A stretch of 52,003 nucleotides of DNA, taken from a virus. The notes beneath the pieces were generated by a model. That model made no database searches. It saw only the letters and a program-made list of their open reading frames with translations, and had not been told where the DNA came from. Shown one piece after another: positions 24,219 through 32,069 of this stretch (position 1 is its first letter; each line of letters opens with the position of its first letter). Location: IMG/VR virus record IMGVR_UViG_3300032163_000019, positions 1-52,003 of that record; one strand, 5' to 3'. The position numbers and the translations under genes are program-made.

Positions 24219-24959
24219 ATGAGTATATTCCACCTATTACATATTAGCGATTTACACGGCGTTAACCCGTTCCCGTTGGCGCAACCGCAGTGGGTACAGC
24301 ATACTATTATTACGGGGGATATGGCGGACAACGGCGATTTATCCGAATATGAAACGATAGCGCTTTGGTATAACGCGCAACCCGCGGGGTCTGTTTCGAT
24401 CCTCCCCGGCAACCATGATGTTTGTAAGGGCGGTAATATTTATGATGATAGATGCGTCATGCGATGGAAAAAAACGTTTGGCGATGATTTTTTTATGGGG
24501 AAGAAAATGCCGCTCACGAAAGGACTAAAAGACGAAGTATTATCACATGGCGGCTATCCCATACACATAGTACAACTAAATAGCGTAGCGATGACCGTAT
24601 CGCCGTTTGATTTTGCGCAGGGGGAAATTGGGACCGCTCAATTAAACGCCTTGGACGTCGCGTTGACTATGGCGCAAGACGCGGGGGCCTATATCATTTT
24701 AGCGCTACATCACCACCCGTTTATACACGGAGAGACAACTATGAGACTCATTGATAGTAGCAAGCTACTATCAATCGTCCACGGCCGCGTGAATTTAATG
24801 CTGTTTGGCCATCAACACATCGCGGATCATTGGGTTAATCGCTGGGGAATACCGCATATATTGGCGGCTCCCGGATTTAAAGACGAACGATGGGGATGGC
24901 GAATCGACGTCGATCTCATTAATCGCCGCGTACAAAATATACAGCCGACGTTTGTATGA
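24219..24959 (+). CDS. Calcineurin-like metallophosphoesterase
   Basis: A 246-residue protein. All metal-ligand blocks are present: HISDLHG (residues 7-13), TGDMADNGD (about 32), LPGNHDV (about 63), LALHHHPF (about 163) and LFGHQH (about 195). The layout resembles CpdA-type cyclic-nucleotide phosphodiesterases. I chose ATG 24219 since the motif starts at once. An ATG at 24189 with AAGGGG upstream would add ten residues. In a phage it might hydrolyse signalling nucleotides of host defence or act on nucleic-acid ends. Substrate unknown. Confidence 0.85.
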   Translation: MSIFHLLHISDLHGVNPFPLAQPQWVQHTIITGDMADNGDLSEYETIALWYNAQPAGSVSILPGNHDVCKGGNIYDDRCVMRWKKTFGDDFFMGKKMPLTKGLKDEVLSHGGYPIHIVQLNSVAMTVSPFDFAQGEIGTAQLNALDVALTMAQDAGAYIILALHHHPFIHGETTMRLIDSSKLLSIVHGRVNLMLFGHQHIADHWVNRWGIPHILAAPGFKDERWGWRIDVDLINRRVQNIQPTFV

Positions 24960-25768
24960 CAACGCGCGAAATAACCGAACGATCTAAAACACAATTAAAG
25001 CTACTCGATTTGTTTTCGGGTATCGGCGGATTCAGCCTGGGCATGGAACGCACAGGAGGTTTCCAGACCGTGGCGTTTTGCGAGCAAAGCCCGTTTTGCC
25101 GGGCGGTACTACAAAAGCATTGGCCAACCGTACCCATATATCCCGATATTAAAAACCTTACTTATGATGGACTTAAACGAAATGGTATATCAGCAGTTGA
25201 CATTATTACGGGAGGATTCCCCTGCCAAGACATTTCCCACGCCGGAAAGCAAGCGGGGATTATCCACGGGAAACGCAGTAGTTTATGGAACGAATACCTA
25301 CGCCTCATTGGCGATATACGACCGCAGTTCGCGGTTGTGGAAAATGTCCCAAACTTACTTACCGGAGATCGAGGAAGTTGGTTCGGCCGCCTTTTGGGGG
25401 ACTTGGCCGAAATCGGGTATGATGCGGAATGGCATTGTATATCCGCGTCGCAACTTGGGTATTACCACAAACGCAACCGTATCTGGATTGTGGCCTACCC
25501 CTGCGGCGAGCGACGGCAAAATATATTCACGCAAACTCAAATTAATAAGTTTTTGGAAGCATATAAAAAAGGGTACGCATTGTGCGCCATCCCTCCAATA
25601 CCTCGCATTAATGAGATATACCCCGATGGAATCAGTGGCGATATACGGTTCCATGATGGGGTTTCCGCGCGAGTGGCTCAATTTAAAGCGTTCGGAAACG
25701 CCATCATCCCCGATATCGCCGAACTGCTAGGGCGATTGATAATGAGCACGATTGATAATGCAAAGTAA
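24956..25768 (+). CDS. DNA cytosine-5 methyltransferase (Dcm-like)
   Basis: A 270-residue protein overlapping the previous stop through ATGA. Motif I is LLDLFSGIGGFS (about residue 16), motif IV with the catalytic Cys is GGFPCQDIS (about 86), motif VI is VENV (about 127), motif VIII is KRNRIW (about 172), and motif X is FKAFGNAIIP (about 243). It is short because the target-recognition region between VIII and IX is only about 55 residues. It should methylate C in a short palindrome, probably to block host restriction. A second long frame is nested inside it (25164-25730). Confidence 0.92.
   Translation: MTTREITERSKTQLKLLDLFSGIGGFSLGMERTGGFQTVAFCEQSPFCRAVLQKHWPTVPIYPDIKNLTYDGLKRNGISAVDIITGGFPCQDISHAGKQAGIIHGKRSSLWNEYLRLIGDIRPQFAVVENVPNLLTGDRGSWFGRLLGDLAEIGYDAEWHCISASQLGYYHKRNRIWIVAYPCGERRQNIFTQTQINKFLEAYKKGYALCAIPPIPRINEIYPDGISGDIRFHDGVSARVAQFKAFGNAIIPDIAELLGRLIMSTIDNAK
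25164..25730 (+). CDS. Nested ORF inside the cytosine methyltransferase gene
   Basis: An open frame of 188 codons lies entirely within the methyltransferase gene, in the +1 frame. Its product contains WPKSGMMRNGIVYP, SGLWPTPAASDGK, MMGFPREW and SETPSSP. I remember such motifs from proteins widely annotated beside C5 methyltransferases. Each motif coincides with a methyltransferase motif on the same DNA: DLAEIGYDAEW, WIVAYP and GNAIIP. It may therefore be a true overprinted gene or only the frame-shadow of conserved DNA. The ATG at 25164 has no ribosome binding site. Listed at low confidence. Confidence 0.3.
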   Translation: MMDLNEMVYQQLTLLREDSPAKTFPTPESKRGLSTGNAVVYGTNTYASLAIYDRSSRLWKMSQTYLPEIEEVGSAAFWGTWPKSGMMRNGIVYPRRNLGITTNATVSGLWPTPAASDGKIYSRKLKLISFWKHIKKGTHCAPSLQYLALMRYTPMESVAIYGSMMGFPREWLNLKRSETPSSPISPNC

Positions 25769-27644
25769 TATGTTTACGACTCATAACGCCCCCGCATGGG
25801 AGCCTCCGCGTGACTTGCCAAACTTCGCGCAAGCTAAAATAATATCCATCGATACGGAAACGTTTGACCCGTTTATAAAAGAAAAAGGTCCCGGTTATAT
25901 CCGGAAAGACGGGTATTTATTAGGCGTGTCTATCGCCACTGATGACGGATACAAACAGTATTTTCCCATGCGCCACAAACAGGGTAATAATATTGAGCCC
26001 GCGGTTATACGGCGATGGCTAAACGATCAGTTGTCCGGGGATCAACTAAAAGTGGGAGCGAACATCGCATATGACCTGGGGTGGTTACGCTCCGAGGGGG
26101 TTACGCTCCGAGGGCCGTATCATTGTACACACATATGTGAACGCTTGATTGATGAGAATGCCGATTGGCCTTCCCTTGATCGGCTCGCCGGAAAATATTT
26201 AGGGCTATCTAAAAACGATCATATAATTGCGGAATACGTGGCGAACCGGTTTGGCGGTAAAGCGGAACGCGCGAATTACGGATCGAAAATCCATGAGTGT
26301 CCCGCCGAAATTGTGGGGCTGTATGCGGAGGCGGACGCCCAATTACCGATTGATATTTACCGTAAACAAATGGCGGTTATTGAGGCGGACGCCTTGATGA
26401 CCGTGTACAAATTAGAAATGGGATTAATACCGCTAGTGCAGGATATGCAATGGCGTGGCATTCGCGTGGACATGGAAAAAGCCGCCATTACAAAAGTTAC
26501 CACTAAACAAAAGCTGGCGGAGGCTTACGACGTTTTGGAAAAATTAACGTGGCGCGGAATAAGCGCGGGATCGTCCGATGATTTGGCCAAAGTTTTTGCG
26601 GATGCGGGAGTCGCGGTTAAAAAAACGGAAACGGGACGTCCCGAATTTACGCAAGGGTTTTTGAAACGCTTACATCATCCTACCGCTGACGCTATCCTGG
26701 AGTTCAGACGACTCCAGAAATTTGATTCCACGTTCGTTGACGCGATTATTAATTATACCCTTGACGGGAGAATACATACCCAGCTTAATCAGGTAGGAGC
26801 GAAGACTCGCCGGTTTTCGTCCAGTAACCCTAACCTGCAGAATCTGCCGGCGCGTGACGATGAGTTTGGGCCTTTGATCCGTTCAATATTTTTACCGGAG
26901 GACGGAGAACAATTATACTCATTCGATTACTCTCAAATTGAGTATAGATATTTAGTCCACCTGGGGAACGACGCCGCGGCTAAAAAGTTAAAGGCCGATT
27001 ATACGACTAATAGCGCGACTGATATTCACCAGGTAGTGTCGGATATGTTGGGCGTGGATCGGAAACAGGGGAAGAGCTTGAACTTTGGAATCGTTTACGG
27101 CCTGGGTATCGGGGCCCTGGCCAACAGTTTAAACAGATCAGAGGAGGAGGCCCGTCTGTTGAAAGCGGAGTACAACGCCTGCTTCCCCTTTGCCTCCGCC
27201 CTTACGGATAAAGCCAAAGACAGGGTTAATAAAATCGGGTACATAAAAACTTTACTCGGAGGACGAAGGCGGTTTGACGCATGGGAACCGCGTCAATGGG
27301 GTTTACGGAGCGGGTGTACGCCGTTACAAAAGGAAGCCGCCACGGCGAAATGGGGGGACAACATCCAAAGAGCATATGGATACTCGGCGTTAAACGCGGC
27401 TGTACAAGGGAGCGCCGCCGATATTATAAAGCGAGCGATGCTGGACCTTTACACCAGCGGCAACAAAAATATCGCCGTGCCGTTAATGACAATCCATGAC
27501 GAACTATTATATAGTTTTCCGTTGACAGCGCGCGCGGAAAGCGATATAATTACCGTAAAAAATATCATGGAAACATGCGTCCAACTATCATTACCATTAG
27601 TAGTGGACATGGCGACGGGCCATGATTGGGGCACCCTGAAATAA
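25758..27644 (+). CDS. Family A DNA polymerase with 3'-5' exonuclease domain
   Basis: A 628-residue protein (ATG 25758 preferred; TTG 25752 or ATG 25770 possible). Exo motifs: ISIDTETFD (about residue 29), GANIAYDLGWL (about 96) and YAEADAQLPID (about 193). Polymerase motif A is DYSQIEYR (about 389), motif B is KSLNFGIVYGLG (about 437), motif C is MTIHDEL (about 578). TRRFSSSNPNLQNLPAR is also typical. There is no 5'-3' exonuclease domain. This is the phage replicative polymerase, probably working with the AEP primase and the clamp-like protein. It overlaps the methyltransferase gene by 11 nt. Confidence 0.95.
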   Translation: MQSNMFTTHNAPAWEPPRDLPNFAQAKIISIDTETFDPFIKEKGPGYIRKDGYLLGVSIATDDGYKQYFPMRHKQGNNIEPAVIRRWLNDQLSGDQLKVGANIAYDLGWLRSEGVTLRGPYHCTHICERLIDENADWPSLDRLAGKYLGLSKNDHIIAEYVANRFGGKAERANYGSKIHECPAEIVGLYAEADAQLPIDIYRKQMAVIEADALMTVYKLEMGLIPLVQDMQWRGIRVDMEKAAITKVTTKQKLAEAYDVLEKLTWRGISAGSSDDLAKVFADAGVAVKKTETGRPEFTQGFLKRLHHPTADAILEFRRLQKFDSTFVDAIINYTLDGRIHTQLNQVGAKTRRFSSSNPNLQNLPARDDEFGPLIRSIFLPEDGEQLYSFDYSQIEYRYLVHLGNDAAAKKLKADYTTNSATDIHQVVSDMLGVDRKQGKSLNFGIVYGLGIGALANSLNRSEEEARLLKAEYNACFPFASALTDKAKDRVNKIGYIKTLLGGRRRFDAWEPRQWGLRSGCTPLQKEAATAKWGDNIQRAYGYSALNAAVQGSAADIIKRAMLDLYTSGNKNIAVPLMTIHDELLYSFPLTARAESDIITVKNIMETCVQLSLPLVVDMATGHDWGTLK

Positions 27645-27665
27645 TTTATGCAAAGGAGATACACT

Positions 27666-27827
27666 GTGTACAAACAACGTTCCGTGGCCGCGATTGTGTT
27701 AACCACAGTTAACGCGGTTATTGCGGGCATGATACTACTGTTGATCCTCCTGTTAGGGGGACTATTAGCGGGAACAATAATCGCGGCTGTTGTGGCGCCG
27801 ATCGCATACATGATATCGTGGTTTTAG
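27666..27827 (+). CDS. Small two-helix membrane protein
   Basis: A 53-residue protein starting at GTG with AAGGAG 7 nt upstream. MYKQRSVAAIVLTTVNAVIA is followed by GMILLLILLLGGLLAGTIIA and AVVAPIAYMISWF, which gives two hydrophobic helices with little between them. It overlaps the next gene by 10 nt. It might be a holin-like, superinfection-exclusion or envelope protein. Nothing more can be said. Confidence 0.65.
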   Translation: MYKQRSVAAIVLTTVNAVIAGMILLLILLLGGLLAGTIIAAVVAPIAYMISWF

Positions 27828-28075
27828 TTCGACGTTGTGGCGATTGCCTTGACTGGCATCGCCAAGCCATCTATATCGACGGGGAAGAGCAGGGTATTTG
27901 TGAGGACACCGAACGTATGGCCCGGTTTACCGCATATACCACGCGGCGCGATAAGTGCGAACGGTTTGTCGCGCGTCCGCTGGCCATGCCGGCGAACAGT
28001 ATGCCGGCGAACAACATGTCGATAAAAAAGAGAAGAGGAAAGGGAAAGGGAAAAGGAAAAGGAAAAGGAAAATGA
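27818..28075 (+). CDS. Small Cys-containing protein with Lys/Gly tail
   Basis: An 85-residue protein starting at GTG 27818 inside the previous gene. VRRCGDCLDWHRQ and later ICED and DKCERF place four Cys and one His in a zinc-ribbon-like spacing. The end KKRRGKGKGKGKGKGKGK comes from a GGAAAA/GGAAAG repeat and is strongly basic, perhaps for nucleic-acid contact. The stop overlaps the nuclease gene start (ATGA). Function unknown. Confidence 0.6.
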   Translation: MVLVRRCGDCLDWHRQAIYIDGEEQGICEDTERMARFTAYTTRRDKCERFVARPLAMPANSMPANNMSIKKRRGKGKGKGKGKGK

Positions 28076-28461
28076 AATTCAAGTTCAAATCTGAATCGAC
28101 GTTACGGCGGAAGATACTTGCGGTATTGCGAAAAGATGGATTCGCCGTATGGCCCATGGAAAACACGGTAGCCGTGGGAATGCCGGATATTTACGGCGTA
28201 ACGCCACAGGGGGATTGCTTTTGGATCGAAATAAAAGTAGGAAAAAACATATACGCAAACGATGGGAGCGCGAAACGCCAGCGTATATGGCATAGCGCGT
28301 ATTTGGCGAATGGGGGAAAAAACTTGTTCCGACTGCATTTTATGTCACCGATTACGGGGTTGTGGCGGTTAACCACCATCGTCGACGGAGGACAGTTTGA
28401 CGACTCGGTAAAATCGCGTTGTAAACATACACTCACAAGGAGTCTCGCATGGAGGATCTAA
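28072..28461 (+). CDS. VRR-NUC domain nuclease
   Basis: A 129-residue protein starting MKFKFKSESTLRRKILAVLR. The core FAVWPMENTVAVGMPDIYGV (Asp of the PD motif) and FWIEIKVGKN (E-x-K) match the VRR-NUC (PD-(D/E)xK) fold, which in phages is a Holliday-junction or structure-specific nuclease. AAGG precedes the ATG. The C-terminal 40 residues look less conserved and overlap the next gene start. Near the terminase, it may resolve replication intermediates before packaging. Confidence 0.85.
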   Translation: MKFKFKSESTLRRKILAVLRKDGFAVWPMENTVAVGMPDIYGVTPQGDCFWIEIKVGKNIYANDGSAKRQRIWHSAYLANGGKNLFRLHFMSPITGLWRLTTIVDGGQFDDSVKSRCKHTLTRSLAWRI

Positions 28462-28643
28462 AATTAATACGGCGTATCATTAATTGGTGGCGGGACAAAC
28501 GCCACCAGGTTACGTTGTGGCAAGACAAACGCCGCCGACATAGGCGGCTCATCCAACTCGCTCTGGATGACGCGGCCAAACAACGTCGCGCCAAAACGAC
28601 ATTGCGCGGCCATCGCGTGACCACGAAACAACTAAACAACTAA
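28449..28643 (+). CDS. Small basic hypothetical protein
   Basis: A 64-residue protein with AAGGAG 6 nt before ATG. It is very rich in Arg and Lys (INWWRDKRHQVTLWQDKRRR), so it probably binds nucleic acid. Its last codons run into an 8-bp tandem repeat whose TAA supplies the stop. No family recognised. Confidence 0.55.
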   Translation: MEDLKLIRRIINWWRDKRHQVTLWQDKRRRHRRLIQLALDDAAKQRRAKTTLRGHRVTTKQLNN

Positions 28644-28680
28644 ACAACTAAACAACTAAACAACTAAACAACTAAACAAC
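28626..28680 (+). repeat. 8-bp tandem repeat AAACAACT
   Basis: Six full and one partial copies span the end of the preceding gene and most of the gap to the next. Each copy carries a TAA in one frame. The unit is not a multiple of three, so a change in copy number would change the C-terminus of the preceding protein only within a few residues but would alter spacing to the next ribosome binding site. Confidence 0.85.
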
Positions 28681-28691
28681 GGAGATAAATA

Positions 28692-28898
28692 ATGACAGCC
28701 AGGGAGCTAATGATGCTACTGATGAAGTGTCCGACGGAAACGCCTGTAATGTTGGGGGATCATCCCAAAAGCAAAGCTGGCGCTAACATAATGAGTCCGG
28801 TTTGCGCGGCGGCGCCGTATAAAATCGCCGATACGGACAAGATATATTGTGACGATGACGTATCGTACACGGGAAAGGTGTTTGTACTATGGCCATGA
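28692..28898 (+). CDS. Small hypothetical protein
   Basis: A 68-residue protein beginning MTARELMMLLMKCPTETPVM, with GGAG 8 nt upstream. The pattern of a short helix, then DVSYTGKVFVLWP at the end, is reminiscent of small phage proteins in which a short helical N-terminus leads to a beta domain. The end overlaps the next start by 10 nt. Unassigned. Confidence 0.6.
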   Translation: MTARELMMLLMKCPTETPVMLGDHPKSKAGANIMSPVCAAAPYKIADTDKIYCDDDVSYTGKVFVLWP

Positions 28899-29086
28899 AC
28901 GACGTCGCCGCGTGCCACGGCAAAGATTGCGGTAAAAAACAAACATGCCATCGGTATTTATTAGGCGAGCGACGCATAAAGAGAGCGCTCAAATACCCGG
29001 AGGAAAAAACAAACGGGTATTACGCCTGCTTTGATGACGATCCCACTTGTGACGCTTATGCGGAGGGATATGACGATGGAAAATGA
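28889..29086 (+). CDS. Small Cys-rich hypothetical protein
   Basis: A 65-residue protein. Cysteines in CHGKDCGKKQTCHRYLLGER and YYACFDDDPTCDAY suggest a small zinc-binding fold. No ribosome binding site is obvious. It overlaps the previous gene (10 nt) and the terminase gene (11 nt), so translation is probably coupled. Confidence 0.6.
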   Translation: MAMNDVAACHGKDCGKKQTCHRYLLGERRIKRALKYPEEKTNGYYACFDDDPTCDAYAEGYDDGK

Positions 29087-29861
29087 AAATGAAAATGAAA
29101 ATGAAAATGAAAATGAAAATGAAATGACGGAAGGCGAAAACAATAAACCGGTTTCCCCGCCTAAACGGGTAATAGCGAAACCGATTGAATACCGCCCAAA
29201 CGGAGCGCCTATATTTGCGCGTGACCCAGCGCGGCAAAACCGCGTCATTTGCGGCGCAAAAAAACACAAACAAAACGCTATTTGCCGCAGGTCCCCCGTT
29301 GTTGGCCGAGGCCGCTGTAAATTGCACGGGGGTAAAACATTGCAAGGAGCCGCGGTGCCGGGATACCGGCACGGGCGCCATAGCAAGTATCTCCCCGCCG
29401 GGTTGCTGGTAAAATATGACGTCGCGCAAAACGATCCCAACCTATTATCTTTGCGCGAAGAAATCGTTTTAGTGGACACGCGCTTAAACGATCTGCTCTC
29501 CAAACTACACATCGAGGGGGACGAACCGCTTTGGGGTAAGCTGGGTAAAGCGTGGGAAAACTTTACTTCCGCCACCACGGAGGATAAGGCCGCTTCGGCG
29601 AAAAACGACGTACAAAAAATTATTGATCTCGGTATTCAGGAGACGGGGACATGGCGAGAAATATATTCCGTGGTGGATCAACGCCGAAAACTGGTTGAAG
29701 GCGAAGTGAAACGCTTCCAGGTGATGGGGCAAATGATAACCGCCGAACGGTTAACGATGATCCTGGGTAAATTGGCGGAATCAATAAAAGCAAACGTCAC
29801 TGACCCGCGCCAAATGCGAACCGTTATTACCGATATTACGAATATTATTACCGGTAAATAA
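29076..29861 (+). CDS. Putative small terminase subunit
   Basis: A 261-residue protein directly upstream of the large terminase gene (1-nt overlap). ATG 29076 is preferred since GGAGGG lies about 9 nt upstream. ATG 29070 is too close. The N-terminus is seven Glu-Asn repeats (GAAAAT tandem). A Cys/His cluster CRRSPVVGRGRCKLHGGK, followed by GYRHGRHSKYLP, resembles proteins adjacent to phage terminase genes, possibly a zinc-bearing DNA-binding part. The rest is helical. Small terminases recognise phage DNA. The assignment rests mostly on synteny. Confidence 0.6.
   Translation: MENENENENENENENEMTEGENNKPVSPPKRVIAKPIEYRPNGAPIFARDPARQNRVICGAKKHKQNAICRRSPVVGRGRCKLHGGKTLQGAAVPGYRHGRHSKYLPAGLLVKYDVAQNDPNLLSLREEIVLVDTRLNDLLSKLHIEGDEPLWGKLGKAWENFTSATTEDKAASAKNDVQKIIDLGIQETGTWREIYSVVDQRRKLVEGEVKRFQVMGQMITAERLTMILGKLAESIKANVTDPRQMRTVITDITNIITGK
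29079..29120 (+). repeat. 6-bp tandem repeat GAAAAT encoding (EN)7
   Basis: Seven exact units begin at codon 2 of the putative small terminase gene. The A-rich repeat follows the ribosome binding site and could also affect translation initiation. Confidence 0.9.
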
Positions 29862-31249
29862 TGGAACTCCTTATCGCGAATGACCCGGAAACGCTGGAAC
29901 AACGCGCGTTAAAACAATTCCTCCGCGATTTGGATACGACGCGAATCGATGACAATTTCCATACGTGGCTAAAAACCGTCACGCCATACTGGCATTGGGA
30001 TTGGGATCATCAAATATATCTGTATCCGTATCTGGAGAAAGTCGTTTCCGGCGATATCAAACGATTGATTATTTCGATGCCGCCGCGCCACGGGAAAACA
30101 GAAATGATAACCGTCCGCCTACCCATCTATCTCCTCGAAAGGTGGCCGTATAAAAAAGTTATACTAGGGGCGTACAACCAAACCGTCGCTAACAATTTTT
30201 CGCGCAAAAGTTTGAAGGTGGCGAAAAACCGGTTGAACCTTAGCCGCGATAAGCAGGCCGCCAGCGAATGGGAAACGGCGGAAAACGGCGGATACAGAGC
30301 CGTGGGCGTCGGTTCCGGAATTACCGGGTTTGGCGGAGACCTCATTTTAATTGACGATCCCGTCAAAAATATCGAAGAAGCTCGAAGCAGGCTGTACCAG
30401 GAAAAAACGTTCGACTGGTATAAAAACGATTTAGCCACGCGCCTAGAGCCCGACGGACGGATGATAATAATTATGACCCGCTGGAGTGACGGCGATCTCG
30501 CCGGACGAATTATGGCGAGCGAGGAAGGCCCCGATTTTACGGTGATAAATTTACCGGCATTAGCGGAAACAAACGATCCGTTAGGGCGCGTCGAGGGAAC
30601 GGCGCTTTGTCCCGCTCGATATGACGCCACTGATTTATGGCTTTTAAAACGACGGATGGGGCAAGATTTTTATGCGTTGTACCAAGGGTCTCCCGTCGCG
30701 GCGGAGGGAGCCATGTTCAAGGCGGACTGGTGGAATTACTATAAAGAGCTCCCGGATAAAACGCTGTGGAAGCGGCGGATCGTCTCCATGGATACCGCAT
30801 TTAAAACGGGGAAGGCGTCCGATTATACCGCCATTATTTGCGCCATAGAAACTACAAACGGTAAAATTTATATAACTAATGTCATCCGCGAAAAACTGGA
30901 ATTCCCGGAATTAAAACGAAGGCTGACTTCCATCATCCAGGAATTCCCCGTGGACGCATTGTTGATCGAAGACAAAGCGTCCGGGCAAAGCCTCGTCCAG
31001 GAGTTACAACGCGGTACGGGCCTTCCCGTTTTGCCCATCAAAGTTTCCGCCGATAAAATTAGCAGAGCGGCGGCCGCGGCGCCAACAATTGAAGCCGGTA
31101 ATATTTATATTAAAGACGGAGCCGATTGGGTGGCGGAATTTATTTTCGAGTTATCCAGATTTCCGGCGGGGGCGCATGACGATCAAACCGACGCTCTCAC
31201 GCAACTAATCAACTGGGTTCGAGGCGGATCGGGAGATATGATATGGTAG
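29861..31249 (+). CDS. Terminase large subunit
   Basis: A 462-residue protein. The ATPase has Walker A PPRHGKTE (about residue 72), Walker B LILIDDP (about 160) and coupling motif MTRWS (about 204). The nuclease half shows SMDTAFKTGKASDYT (first Asp, about 310), IEDKASG (about 370) and a final HDDQTDAL (about 448). It cuts and pumps phage DNA into the procapsid. It lies far from the portal gene (7.7 kb), with an accessory block inserted between them, which is unusual since these genes are normally adjacent. Confidence 0.96.
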   Translation: MELLIANDPETLEQRALKQFLRDLDTTRIDDNFHTWLKTVTPYWHWDWDHQIYLYPYLEKVVSGDIKRLIISMPPRHGKTEMITVRLPIYLLERWPYKKVILGAYNQTVANNFSRKSLKVAKNRLNLSRDKQAASEWETAENGGYRAVGVGSGITGFGGDLILIDDPVKNIEEARSRLYQEKTFDWYKNDLATRLEPDGRMIIIMTRWSDGDLAGRIMASEEGPDFTVINLPALAETNDPLGRVEGTALCPARYDATDLWLLKRRMGQDFYALYQGSPVAAEGAMFKADWWNYYKELPDKTLWKRRIVSMDTAFKTGKASDYTAIICAIETTNGKIYITNVIREKLEFPELKRRLTSIIQEFPVDALLIEDKASGQSLVQELQRGTGLPVLPIKVSADKISRAAAAAPTIEAGNIYIKDGADWVAEFIFELSRFPAGAHDDQTDALTQLINWVRGGSGDMIW

Positions 31250-31298
31250 CGTTATACCCACATTACGGGCGCGAGGATTTTGAAGGCGGAGAATTATC

Positions 31299-31595
31299 AT
31301 GGATAGTACGATGAATTACGTTTCCCCGGTTCCTATTCCACCAGGAGAAACGCTTAAAGATGTTTTGGCGGAAAAGAGGATGACCCAGACCGACCTGGCC
31401 ATGCGGATGGGCCGCCCGATAAAGACCATCAATGGCGTCATCAAGGGAGACACGCCGATCACCGCCACAACCGCCGTTCAACTGGAATACGCCTTAAACG
31501 TCCCTGCGTATTTCTGGTTGAACCTGGAATCGGCGTACCAGACGGCGCGGGCGCTCTACCTCCCCCCCCCTCCCATAGGATGCGTACCAATATAA
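31299..31595 (+). CDS. HigA/VapI-family antitoxin-like HTH protein
   Basis: A 98-residue protein with GGAG 7 nt before the ATG. IPPGETLKDVLAEKRMTQTD, then LAMRMGRPIKTINGVIKGDT and LNVPAYFWLNLESAYQ, is the full signature of the XRE-type antidote HigA. No HigB-like toxin precedes or follows, so it is an orphan. It may act as a repressor of the accessory region or neutralise a host toxin. An inverted repeat fitting an operator lies 45 nt downstream, before the first accessory gene. The C-terminus ends in a Pro run (LPPPPIG) encoded by a C10-like tract. Confidence 0.88.
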   Translation: MDSTMNYVSPVPIPPGETLKDVLAEKRMTQTDLAMRMGRPIKTINGVIKGDTPITATTAVQLEYALNVPAYFWLNLESAYQTARALYLPPPPIGCVPI

Positions 31596-31627
31596 TAGAT
31601 TGCAATATCCATGCCGGTCAAATAGCG

Positions 31628-31687
31628 TAACGTTTCGGCTTAACGTTTCGTTCGATGTTTTAACATTTTAGCGCATCGAAACGTTAA
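31628..31687. promoter_or_regulatory. Candidate operator: repeated TTAACGTTTCG
   Basis: TAACGTTTCG (31628-31637) and TTAACGTTTCG (31640-31650) are direct copies, and CGAAACGTTAA (31677-31687) is the exact inverse. The region between HigA and the first accessory gene is A/T-rich and about 200 nt long. HTH proteins such as HigA bind such dyads, so autoregulation or control of the accessory genes is plausible. Confidence 0.55.
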
Positions 31688-31802
31688 AATATTAGCCGCC
31701 CATAAACATAACCCTTTGATTTTATTGCAGTTTTACTTTGGTACGCGGTATGCAATATTAAGGATTGTACGGCGGAATCAAACAAAAGAATGGGAGGGAA
31801 AA

Positions 31803-32069
31803 ATGAAAATGAAAATGACCTGCAGAACCAATAGCACCGGCAAGGTAACCCTCGCATACGCTACTGTGGACGGCCGCGTCGAGAGGAGTTTTTTTACTCC
31901 ACGAAACGGCGGCTACATCTGGGAGGAATTCCTTGGCCGTCCGGGAACGTTAGGCCAGCAGGTGGGTCCCCGGCTGGGGCATAGCGGCAATATGTTATCA
32001 TGTTCCCGGATCGAAAATCTCGCCGTTGTAATTCGCCGAGAATATCGCGCGCTAAGGAGGGGAAAATGA
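31803..32069 (+). CDS. Hypothetical accessory protein
   Basis: An 88-residue protein. The ATG at 31803 has GGGAGGG 3-9 nt upstream. The further upstream frame is noncoding. It begins MKMKMTCRTNSTGKVTLAYA and has beta-strand character, ending in a basic helix (AVVIRREYRALRRGK). It overlaps the next gene by ATGA. No family recognised. It opens the accessory region. Confidence 0.6.
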   Translation: MKMKMTCRTNSTGKVTLAYATVDGRVERSFFTPRNGGYIWEEFLGRPGTLGQQVGPRLGHSGNMLSCSRIENLAVVIRREYRALRRGK

